Assembly (NCBI RefSeq): GCF_017311415.1
Contig: NZ_JAEKIS010000027.1
Location: forward strand, 1 to 41,656
Reading direction: 5' to 3'
DNA from: Salipiger abyssi
GTDB taxonomy: Bacteria; Pseudomonadota; Alphaproteobacteria; Rhodobacterales; Rhodobacteraceae
Length of the DNA: 41,656 nucleotides
The notes below the pieces were generated by a model that saw only the letters and a list, made by a program, of their open reading frames with translations, did no database searches and was not told the origin of the DNA. The stretch's first letter is position 1. Each line of letters starts with the position of its first letter. Positions 17,505 to 24,019 of the stretch are shown here, one piece after another. The position numbers were made by a program, and so were the translations under genes.

Positions 17505-18788
17505 TCAGCCGCTGGCGGCCTTGCGCGTGTCCTCTGCCTCGGGGCCCTCGTAATGGGCATAGGCAAGCCGTGTCGCGATATGGTCGGCGATGTATTTGGC
17601 ATCGTGCCAGACGCCCCAGATAAAGGTCGAGCCACGGCGCGAGAGCCAGGGCAGGCCGAGGAAATACACCCCGTCCTCGGTCGACACACCGCGCTGATGG
17701 GCGGGCTTGCCATCCGCGTCGAAGGCATCGACCTTGAGCCAGCCGTAATCCTGCCCGAAGCCGGTGGACCAGATCACCGTCTTCACCCCGGCCTTTTCCA
17801 GATCCAGCTCTGAAAGCGGGTTGGTCATGCAGTCGGGATCCGGACGTTTGACCCGGGCCGAGGGCTCTTCGGGCAGGTCCAGCCCGTTGCGGGCGATATA
17901 GGCATCGGCGGCGTCGAGCAGGGCGCGGTGATCTTTGTCGCCGCCATCGACATTGGCCACCAGATCGGTGCCGAACATCACCTTGCCGTCGCTATAGCTG
18001 TTGGTGCGGCCGACCAGCGTCATGCCCTGCGCCGCCAGCTCGCGGAAGTCGATGGTCTTGCCGCCCTCGGCGCCGCTGACGGCGATGGTCACATGCTCCT
18101 TGCCGGGCTCCATGGCGGGCGCGTCCCAGAGACCCAGCACGCCGAGCCACCAGACGAAATCGCGGCCACGATAGCTGCGCGGCGGGCGGTCGTGCGGGCC
18201 GACGGAGAGATAGACCTTGCGCCCGGATTTCATCAGCTCGTCGGCGATCTGCACACCGGACGATCCCGCGCCCACGACAAGCACCGCGCCGTCTTCGAGC
18301 TGGGCGGGGTTGCGATAGGCGCTGGAATGCATCTGCGTCACCGGCGCCTCGGCGGGGATGACCGGCGGGATCACTGGCGTCTGAAACGGGCCGGTGGCGG
18401 CGATCACGCTGTTGGCCTCATAGGTGCCGTCCGAGGTCTCGACCACGAAACCGCGCGCGCCGTCCTTTTTGCGCACCTCGGTCACCTCGACGCCGCAGCG
18501 GATCGGCGCGTCGATCATCTCGGCATAGCGTTCGAAATAAGCCGCGACCGCCTCCTTGGGCACGAAATCGTCCTGGCCGAAGCCCTCGAATTCCAGGCCG
18601 GGAAAACGGTCGTGCCAGGCCGGGCCGTTGGCGACCAGCGAATCCCAGCGCTCGCTGCGCCAGCGTTCGGCGATGCGCGAGCGTTCGAGCGCGACATGCG
18701 AGATCCCCAGCTTTCCGAGATGTTCGCACATCGCGACGCCGGCCTGTCCGCCACCCACGATCAGGGTTTCGACCTTCTTGCTCGCCAT
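17505..18788 (-). CDS. FMO-like flavoprotein monooxygenase / pyridine nucleotide-disulphide oxidoreductase family
   Basis: The 427-residue protein has two dinucleotide-binding motifs. G-G-G-Q-A-G at ~12-17 is for FAD, and V-G-A-G-S-S-G at ~176-182 is for NADPH. Between them are a W-D-S-L-V-A-N-G-P segment and A-A-T-G-P-F-Q-T-P-V-I-P-P, the pattern seen in trimethylamine/YUC-like flavin monooxygenases and CzcO-like proteins. The late W-S-T-G-F-G-Q-D-Y-G-W-L and G-V-W-H-D-A-K-Y-I-A-D-H-I regions are typical of the group. A role in N-oxygenation or initial oxidation of an amine substrate is plausible. It is the outermost metabolic gene before the mobilization region. Confidence 0.85.
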   Translation of the reverse strand: MASKKVETLIVGGGQAGVAMCEHLGKLGISHVALERSRIAERWRSERWDSLVANGPAWHDRFPGLEFEGFGQDDFVPKEAVAAYFERYAEMIDAPIRCGVEVTEVRKKDGARGFVVETSDGTYEANSVIAATGPFQTPVIPPVIPAEAPVTQMHSSAYRNPAQLEDGAVLVVGAGSSGVQIADELMKSGRKVYLSVGPHDRPPRSYRGRDFVWWLGVLGLWDAPAMEPGKEHVTIAVSGAEGGKTIDFRELAAQGMTLVGRTNSYSDGKVMFGTDLVANVDGGDKDHRALLDAADAYIARNGLDLPEEPSARVKRPDPDCMTNPLSELDLEKAGVKTVIWSTGFGQDYGWLKVDAFDADGKPAHQRGVSTEDGVYFLGLPWLSRRGSTFIWGVWHDAKYIADHIATRLAYAHYEGPEAEDTRKAASG

Positions 18789-19112
18789 CGGCTCTTCCTT
18801 TCCATCACCGCGTACAGCAGGCGCCGCCCGGCGCCCTTGTTAACCCCGATGATTAGGCAAGCACGGCGTCGCGCAAAAACATGATTTATTGAAGCCTTGA
18901 TTTTGTTCCGGCTAATCGGGTGCGCGCAGTCTGGAAGCGGCAGCACATGACGCGCGATGCGGGTTTCTCAAGGCTTTGTAATTATTATGAAAGGACCGGT
19001 CTCCGCTAGGCGCCGCCCGAGCCTATACGGCGACGCGCCGGCGAATGCCGAGCGACACCGGGTTCCCCGATATTTCAAGGGGGGCGGGTGATATTTGGGA
19101 TACCTTTGGGAA
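18789..19112 (+). other. Gene-free junction with GC-rich inverted repeats; candidate oriT zone
   Basis: No gene is supported in this ~320 bp, which joins the metabolic block to the mobilization operon. The segment 19010-19100 is dense in short inverted repeats: CGGCG-ACG-CGCCG at 19028-19040, CGGC-GAAT-GCCG at 19039-19050, and CCCC...GGGG at 19065-19082. It also has a direct repeat GATATTT at 19069 and 19090. Lying just upstream of mobC and relaxase genes, it is where an origin of transfer would be expected, but no known nic sequence was recognised. Confidence 0.35.
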
Positions 19113-19313
19113 ATGGTGCTCCGAGCCGGAGAAACATCGAACTCTGGCGGGTATCGGAAACTAGCGGACGCTTTCGCGGTTACGATGGACAATCCACCAG
19201 GCGATTTGCCCGATGGGGCGGGTCTTTATGAGGTATTGGACGTTCTGGCGGACTGGAACGAGCACCTCTCCAAAGCTGGCGTGACTTTTGATGATCTGGA
19301 GCCGGGATCATGA
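19113..19313 (+). CDS. Small hypothetical protein, first gene of mobilization operon
   Basis: This 66-residue acidic protein starts at ATG 19113; an in-frame TTG at 19095 is an alternative. It has no recognised domain. Its stop overlaps the start of the next gene (ATGA), so it is translationally coupled to the MobC-like gene. A relaxosome accessory role is possible purely from position. Confidence 0.5.
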   Translation: MVLRAGETSNSGGYRKLADAFAVTMDNPPGDLPDGAGLYEVLDVLADWNEHLSKAGVTFDDLEPGS

Positions 19314-19765
19314 CGCGGCTTGGACGGATCACAGAAATGTTCGGGCGGTTGGCGGATGAATCGAAGAACATGCCGGAGACAACGCAGCCCCAGGAACACG
19401 CGTACCAGACGTTCACGATTTCCTTGCGCGTCAGTGCCGATGAGAAAGCCCGTCTGGAGCGGGATGCGGCGGGGATGTCGCGCAGCGCGTATATGCGAGA
19501 GAGGCTTTTTGGGCAGGATGTGACGCCGCGCAAGACGCGGGGGAAGAGCCCCGTGGCCGATTACGAGGCGCTGGCGCGCGTGCTGGCGGCACTAGGGCGT
19601 TCGGATTTGGCGCAGAGTTTCGAGGGGCTTTCCTGGGCGGAGGCAAACGGGGTGGTCAAGATCGATCCTGCGACGTCCGAAGCCATCCGCCAGGCCTGCA
19701 AAGATGTTTCGGCAATGCGCGATGATCTTGTTTCCGCACTCGGGCTGAAACCGGAGCGCCGCTGA
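19310..19765 (+). CDS. MobC-like relaxosome accessory protein
   Basis: The 151-residue protein contains a ribbon-helix-helix-like segment at residues ~35-70 (F-T-I-S-L-R-V-S-A-D-E-K-A-R-L-E-R-D-A, then M-S-R-S-A-Y-M-R-E-R-L-F-G). That is the usual build of plasmid mobilization accessory proteins that bind oriT and help the relaxase. It overlaps both neighbours (ATGA before, TGATG after). The call rests on this motif plus the adjacent relaxase. Confidence 0.75.
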   Translation: MTRLGRITEMFGRLADESKNMPETTQPQEHAYQTFTISLRVSADEKARLERDAAGMSRSAYMRERLFGQDVTPRKTRGKSPVADYEALARVLAALGRSDLAQSFEGLSWAEANGVVKIDPATSEAIRQACKDVSAMRDDLVSALGLKPERR

Positions 19766-21087
19766 TGATACTTGTCGGCAACCAACGCGGCGGTGCGCGC
19801 GATCTGGCGCGGCACTTGATGAAGGACGAAAACGAACGTGTAGTGGTACATGACATGCGCGGCTTTGCCTCGACCGACCTCCTTTCCGCTTTTCAGGAAA
19901 GCCAGGCGATCAGCCGGGGCACGCAATGCAAGCAGCATTTATTTTCGCTCTCGCTCAATCCGCCCAAGGACGCCGATGTCCCGGTTGCCGATTTTGAGGA
20001 TGCGATTGGCCGGGTCGAAGAATCGCTCGGCCTTTCAGGACAGCCCCGCGCCATCGTCTTTCACGAAAAGCACGGTGCGGACGGTCAGATGCGACGCCAT
20101 GCTCATGCGGTGTGGTGTCGAATTGATGTCGAGCATATGCGCGCGGTGCAGCTCTCGTTCACCCGCACAAAGCTGCAAGCCGTGGCGCGCGATCTATATC
20201 GGGCGCACGGATGGCAGATGCCGAGCGGCTTTGTCCGCCATGAGGAGCGTGATCCGCGTAATTTCACGCTGTCTGAATGGCAACAATGCAAACGCGCCAA
20301 ACGTGATCCAGCCCATATGAAGGAAATTGTTCAGGACGCCTGGGTAATCTCCGACAACCGCGCGGCCTTTGCCAATGCGCTCAAAGGATACGGGCTTATC
20401 CTCGCCCGTGGTGATCGGCGCGGAGCTGTTGCGGTGGATTACCGAGGAGAGGCGTATTCCGTCTCGCGCTATGCCGGGGTCAAGGCAAAGGCAGTACGGG
20501 ATCGGTTGGGGGCTTTTGACGATCTACCGAACAAGGATACGGCGCATCGCATGGCCGCCACGCAGATCACGGATCGTCTCGACGAATTGCGTGAGGAACA
20601 AAGAAATGCGGCCAGAAACCGCATGGAGCTGCTACGCGCCGAGCAACGTGGTGCGCGGCAGCAACAAGCCGAAGAAACTCGGCGGTTGGCAGAAGCACAG
20701 AACGCCCGCAGGGACGCGGAAACCTCCATGCGCGCTGCACGGGTCAAGACGGGCCTGCGCGGCTTGCTCGACTGGATCACCGGAAAGCGCAAACAAATCG
20801 AAGCACAGAGCCGGCTGGAGGAGATGCAGGCGCGGGATCGCGATGCCCGTGAAACCGTTCGGCAAGCTGCACAGCAACAAGCGGACCGCGCGGCAGTATT
20901 GCACCGTGTAGCGCAGGAAAATGCCAAGCGGCAGGCAATTGAGTGGGAATTGCAGGCGGATGCGCAGAGGATCAAAGCCGCTATCCCTTCGCGCGAGGAA
21001 AAACGCGAGGCCTATATGGAAAAGCGGAAACGTTCCTCCGAGCGCCCCAGGCGGGGACGCAGCCGCGACGGTCCAAGCTTGGGTTAA
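19765..21087 (+). CDS. Relaxase/mobilization nuclease, tyrosine-poor N-terminus
   Basis: This 440-residue protein has a relaxase N-domain with the three-histidine metal motif (His100 and His103 in F-H-E-K-H-G, then R-H-A-H-A-V-W with His112/His114). It also has the family phrase K-Q-H-L-F-S-L-S-L-N-P-P. The C-terminal half (~270-420) is a long charged coiled coil rich in Arg, Glu and Gln. It would nick oriT and lead transfer. No tyrosine occurs in the first 144 residues, so a classic N-terminal Tyr nucleophile is missing; histidines such as His17 or His29 are candidates by analogy with MobM. No coupling protein or mating-pore genes are present, so the element would be mobilizable, not self-transmissible. 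Confidence 0.85.
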   Translation: MILVGNQRGGARDLARHLMKDENERVVVHDMRGFASTDLLSAFQESQAISRGTQCKQHLFSLSLNPPKDADVPVADFEDAIGRVEESLGLSGQPRAIVFHEKHGADGQMRRHAHAVWCRIDVEHMRAVQLSFTRTKLQAVARDLYRAHGWQMPSGFVRHEERDPRNFTLSEWQQCKRAKRDPAHMKEIVQDAWVISDNRAAFANALKGYGLILARGDRRGAVAVDYRGEAYSVSRYAGVKAKAVRDRLGAFDDLPNKDTAHRMAATQITDRLDELREEQRNAARNRMELLRAEQRGARQQQAEETRRLAEAQNARRDAETSMRAARVKTGLRGLLDWITGKRKQIEAQSRLEEMQARDRDARETVRQAAQQQADRAAVLHRVAQENAKRQAIEWELQADAQRIKAAIPSREEKREAYMEKRKRSSERPRRGRSRDGPSLG

Positions 21088-21102
21088 TGCACCGCGCAGA
21101 CG

Positions 21103-21420
21103 TCAGCCAATCAGCAAATCATCTTCGGATTTACCGCTATCCAATGCAGCGACAAACCAGCCGGGTTTGCGTCCGCGTCCCGACCAGGTGACTTCGGGAT
21201 TTTCAGGGTGGCGGTATTTCGGTGGAGCGGATTGCTTGCCTGGCTTCGGTGCGTCGAGCAATTCTTGCAGGGAGTACCCGGCTTCACGGGCAACCGCTTC
21301 GGCAGCCGCCCGTGCGGCGGCTTTCTGGCGTGCTTCGAAAGATTGAAGTGCTTTGTCGATGTCCTTTTGGAGAGCTTTCAGCTCTTCACGAGACATCGCA
21401 TTCAGATCAAGTTCGATCAT
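21103..21420 (-). CDS. H-NS family nucleoid-associated protein
   Basis: The 105-residue protein starts at ATG 21420, with GAGG five bases upstream; an adjacent ATG at 21423 is possible. The N-terminal half is a dimerising coiled coil (residues ~5-50). The C-terminus carries the H-NS DNA-binding signature P-E-V-T-W-S-G-R-G-R-K-P-G-W. Such proteins bind AT-rich DNA and silence it. Plasmid-borne copies reduce the fitness cost of carriage, and AT-rich cassettes are close by. The gene is convergent with the relaxase, ending 15 bp away. Confidence 0.9.
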   Translation of the reverse strand: MIELDLNAMSREELKALQKDIDKALQSFEARQKAAARAAAEAVAREAGYSLQELLDAPKPGKQSAPPKYRHPENPEVTWSGRGRKPGWFVAALDSGKSEDDLLIG

Positions 21421-21525
21421 CATATCCTCATTGTCCGGCGCGATCAGCGTGGGTTTATGCGGAAAGGCGGGAACACGCAATCTCGGGTATTGGAAGGGTC
21501 TACATTTGATCTGTGATATTCTTTT

Positions 21526-21580
21526 CTGATCTCGCAACGCGAGCGCCGCGCAGGGGGTAATCCCCTGCGCGGCGTTTTTT
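21526..21580 (+). ncRNA. Candidate short terminated transcript
   Basis: A strong plus-strand terminator at 21544-21580 has no plus-strand gene directly before it. Just upstream are a CTCGC-AAC-GCGAG stem-loop (21531-21543) and a weak promoter-like pair, TTGGAA (21490) and GATATT (21514). Together they could make a ~55-nt RNA, divergent from hns. It could also simply stop read-through from the mobilization operon. Support is limited. Confidence 0.25.
21544..21580 (+). terminator. Strong plus-strand rho-independent terminator
   Basis: A perfect 13-bp GC-rich stem (21544-21556 with 21562-21574) has a 5-nt loop and is followed by six T residues at 21575-21580. It lies behind the hns promoter region, facing away from hns. 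Confidence 0.85.
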
Positions 21581-21587
21581 GGAGGGT

Positions 21588-21622
21588 GGAAAACACCCCG
21601 CCGGAGGTCTCCGGCGGGGTGC
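21588..21622 (-). terminator. Minus-strand terminator after the parB remnant
   Basis: A perfect 13-bp inverted repeat (21594-21606 with 21609-21621, arms beginning CACCCCGCC) is followed on the minus strand by TTTTCC. It ends the frame of the parB remnant and stands back-to-back with the plus-strand terminator. Confidence 0.75.
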
Positions 21623-21628
21623 GGGGCG

Positions 21629-21829
21629 TTATGCGGCCTCGCTCGTCTCCGGCACATCCGGCTCGACATCCTCGCGATAGCTGCCCTGCGGCACAGCCAT
21701 ATAGCGGGGCAGCCAGTGGGCGACTTGCGGCTTGCGCGTCCCGTCGAGACAGGCGCGGATCAAGGCTTTCTGGGTCTTGGCGGTTGCGGTAAGCTGCTGC
21801 TTCGCCGCCATGTCTCCGGCCAGTTCCTC
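21629..21829 (-). pseudogene. 3' remnant of a second parB-like gene
   Basis: The minus-strand frame encodes E-L-A-G-D-M-A-A-K, then T-A-T-A-K-T-Q-K and W-L-P-R-Y-M-A-V-P. It is closely similar to the C-terminal ~70 residues of the intact ParB-like protein at 24020-25723, with a different tail. Nucleotide similarity, judged by eye at about 90% across the shared core, stops abruptly near 21829, where the intact gene continues. No start codon or upstream parB sequence remains; the apparent ATG at 21859 is in unrelated DNA. It is a leftover of a divergent allele and not a working gene. Confidence 0.8.
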
Positions 21830-22027
21830 TACTGTGGGCGATCCGGTTTCAAGGCACAACGCATGTTGCCGGAACCCTTAGGTCCGAGCCGTTTCAACAC
21901 ATTCTCGTTGATGAAGTCTACTTGCCGATGACACTCCGCAGCAATTTCCGTCCGGTTGCGAGCACCCACGGCTTGACCTATCTTTGTAAGATCGAATCGG
22001 AACAAGCGCAGGCTGAGCACAAGGCTA

Positions 22028-22729
22028 ATGCAATATTTGAATCCATCAGATACGTTGCAGATATCTGTACCATTTGAAAAGCTACAGCGCGAAAGAGTTG
22101 TGGACTTAAATTCCGGTAGGGCGCAAAGCTTTCTTGCCAATGTACTTATAAGCAGCGCCCACTTTTCTGATGCCTCAACATTAAGACAAATGGTTCACGT
22201 TCTAAAGCGAAGCCGAAAACACCCTGTAACACTACGAAGTATGGTGTACTGCAAGCTCTCTTCGGAAGAAATGGGCGTTTCCGAGTATTTTTCCGCACGG
22301 CAAAGCTTCGAAAAACTCACGAGCATTGGGCCGAATGAGAGCATAAACAGTATTTTTGTGGCGTTCTGGCTTCACAGGGCGACTAATAGAGATTTATATC
22401 AATATATAACGGGCGGCCTCTTGTCTGAAGCCGCGAGTGATGTTATACTAAAGTTTGCTGGAGCGGAAAAGGGTGAATATAACACCCCACTGCTTCGAGA
22501 GCGAGAATTCGAGGCAGGCAGATCTATGGCTAGCGAAAAATTACGACAGGCGTCATTGCGCGCCTTCGGTTTTGTGCCTGATGTCCAGGTGGAGTTGTCT
22601 GACGAGCAACTAGCCGCTCACAAGAGGCGGATGGCAGATTATCGTGAACAGCGACCGAACAGAACTGTTAGCAACAAATCTTTGTTGGAAACGATCGAAT
22701 CGTTCAAAGCGAGCATCTTGAGCCGTTGA
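22028..22729 (+). CDS. Hypothetical protein, first gene of AT-rich cassette
   Basis: This 233-residue protein is unrecognised. It starts at ATG 22028 behind a close AAGG; an in-frame stop at 21974 limits any extension. It is mostly helical in appearance, with no signal peptide or membrane segment, and has a basic C-terminal half (H-K-R-R-M-A-D-Y-R-E-Q-R). A run of Phe/Leu-rich helices at ~90-150 could be an interaction surface. Base composition is clearly more AT-rich than the parB and mob genes, indicating separate origin. The next gene follows after 27 bp, and the two probably share a transcript. Confidence 0.6.
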   Translation: MQYLNPSDTLQISVPFEKLQRERVVDLNSGRAQSFLANVLISSAHFSDASTLRQMVHVLKRSRKHPVTLRSMVYCKLSSEEMGVSEYFSARQSFEKLTSIGPNESINSIFVAFWLHRATNRDLYQYITGGLLSEAASDVILKFAGAEKGEYNTPLLREREFEAGRSMASEKLRQASLRAFGFVPDVQVELSDEQLAAHKRRMADYREQRPNRTVSNKSLLETIESFKASILSR

Positions 22730-22756
22730 AGGCTCGGGCCGGGCAGGAAGTATCGA

Positions 22757-23086
22757 ATGTGTAATGCTCTTGGAGCTGCATTTGCAGCGACGGCGAGTGC
22801 CGAGCTTGCGAAAGAGCTCACAGCTGAAGTCAAACGTTTACTTCTTGAACATAAAGGAGAGAACTCCAATGAGTTCAAGAGAGCTTATGAGGCGCTCTTC
22901 CGCGATTTGGATGACATCTCGGCAGTCATTCGCGGCGACCGCAAGGTGGCGAAGCGCATCCTTAAGCTTGGCCCCAATGGAACCGACGAGGTTTGGGCGG
23001 AGCTTTCCGCATATATATATGTATTCGCTCTAGCTGAAGATGGGACGCTAGACTTCGCGTATCTGCAAAAAAAAAGGTTAGTTTAG
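22757..23086 (+). CDS. Hypothetical protein, second gene of AT-rich cassette
   Basis: This 109-residue, predominantly helical and charged protein (K-E-L-T-A-E-V-K-R-L-L-L-E-H-K, then R-A-Y-E-A-L-F-R-D-L-D-D-I-S) has no recognised domain, signal or membrane segment. Its last codons cross a nine-A tract (23067-23075). Slippage there by -1 would add about 20 residues; a +1 slip stops at once, so it cannot fuse to the next gene. Only 10 bp separate it from the membrane-protein gene, so co-expression is likely. Confidence 0.55.
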   Translation: MCNALGAAFAATASAELAKELTAEVKRLLLEHKGENSNEFKRAYEALFRDLDDISAVIRGDRKVAKRILKLGPNGTDEVWAELSAYIYVFALAEDGTLDFAYLQKKRLV

Positions 23087-23096
23087 GTTTGTCGAA

Positions 23097-23504
23097 ATGC
23101 GACTCAAGCTACAAATCGCCCTGCTGATTTCTTGCACGCTGGTGTCGTTATCGGGCTTGTATGCCGCCTATCTTTTTAATGATGCTAGCCTTGGTGGAAG
23201 GGGCGGCGCAATTGGCGTTGCTATGTCGTTCGCGTATCTATTCTTCTCTTCTTTGAACACTTACAAAGGCATTGAAAAATTTGACGCCGCCGAAGAAGAG
23301 ATTGCTTCTGCTCTCCAGTTGCAGATGTCAATCGAACAAAAACTTCAAAACATCCTGGACCGATTTACTCTATTAAAAAAAGATATTGAGAATGAAGCGC
23401 GGAGACAAAGGTCAGCAAATATATTTCTAGCCATCTCTACAGTAATTTCAACTCTCTTTGGTGGGTTCGGAGACCTGGTGGCGCATCAATTGATTGCAAA
23501 ATAG
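23097..23504 (+). CDS. Small membrane protein with coiled coil, third gene of AT-rich cassette
   Basis: The 135-residue protein has two hydrophobic segments near the N-terminus (~7-28 and ~36-56) and a charged coiled-coil-like stretch (~60-105, with E-E-E-I-A-S-A-L and Q-K-L-Q-N-I-L). A third hydrophobic segment follows (~107-130). No family is recognised. A small membrane protein as the last gene of a compact accessory cassette resembles effector layouts in some phage-defence operons, but this is only an analogy. Confidence 0.6.
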   Translation: MRLKLQIALLISCTLVSLSGLYAAYLFNDASLGGRGGAIGVAMSFAYLFFSSLNTYKGIEKFDAAEEEIASALQLQMSIEQKLQNILDRFTLLKKDIENEARRQRSANIFLAISTVISTLFGGFGDLVAHQLIAK

Positions 23505-24019
23505 AACCGCAGCAAATATATTTTTTATAGGAGGGCATTTGGCGTTTTCTGGGGTTTGTCGGCATTAGTGCGGTCGTCCTTAATGCGGTATTGCAACCGC
23601 AAACTCGGCAATCCCTTCTGCAAAGTCAGGCGGCAGAGCCGCAACAGAGATGCCACGTAACAGCACGTCAAGCCTTGCTCGGGACTTTCACGTAAGTTTT
23701 TGCGAACCGTGCTTCAGTCAGGTGTGGAAAGAAACTGAGAGATTTTGTCGCGCGCGCGGTTGTTGATATTTGTTGAAATCGGCGGACATGAGAAAGGCTT
23801 TCCAGCGCCGCCGAAGAGGCGGCGCAAAATTTTGTTGCGGGTTTGAAAACCAAATCCGCGCGGGCAAAAGGATGCGGGCCGCAGCCGGGCGGGCTGCGGT
23901 GCAAATTGCGGGCGGATTTCTGGGAATATGTTCCTAACCATGCCACGAAATTCCGATTTTGTCCAATGAATTTATAAACTTGCGGGAAGGACATCGTCTC
24001 CCCGCAAGCTCTTGGGCCG
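23505..24019. other. Gene-free region with strong hairpins between cassette and parB
   Basis: About 515 bp hold no gene I can support. There are two perfect stem-loops. GCGCCGCC-GAAGA-GGCGGCGC (23805-23825) is followed by AAAATTTTG and may terminate the cassette transcript. CCGCAGCC-N5-GGCTGCGG lies at 23879-23899. A short symmetric GGAA-N4-TTCC site is at 23923-23934, and the parB terminator lies at the right end. The region could hold a plasmid control site, but no iterons or rep gene were seen. Confidence 0.45.
23979..24008 (-). terminator. Terminator-like hairpin after parB
   Basis: Arms CTTGCGGG (23979-23986) and CCCGCAAG (24001-24008) enclose a 14-nt loop. On the minus strand the stem is followed by TTTATAAATT, a moderate U-tract. 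It lies 11 bp past the parB stop. Confidence 0.6.

Noticed and set aside
21829-22140. 103-codon minus-strand frame overlapping the start of the 22028 gene
   Set aside because: Parts look protein-like, but it has no ribosome-binding site, overlaps both the parB remnant and the cassette gene, and has no recognisable domain. It could be another decayed fragment.
23067-23075. A9 tract as a programmed frameshift fusing the second and third cassette genes
   Set aside because: The frame of the third gene meets TAG at 23079-23081 directly after the tract, so no fusion is possible; a -1 slip only adds a short tail.
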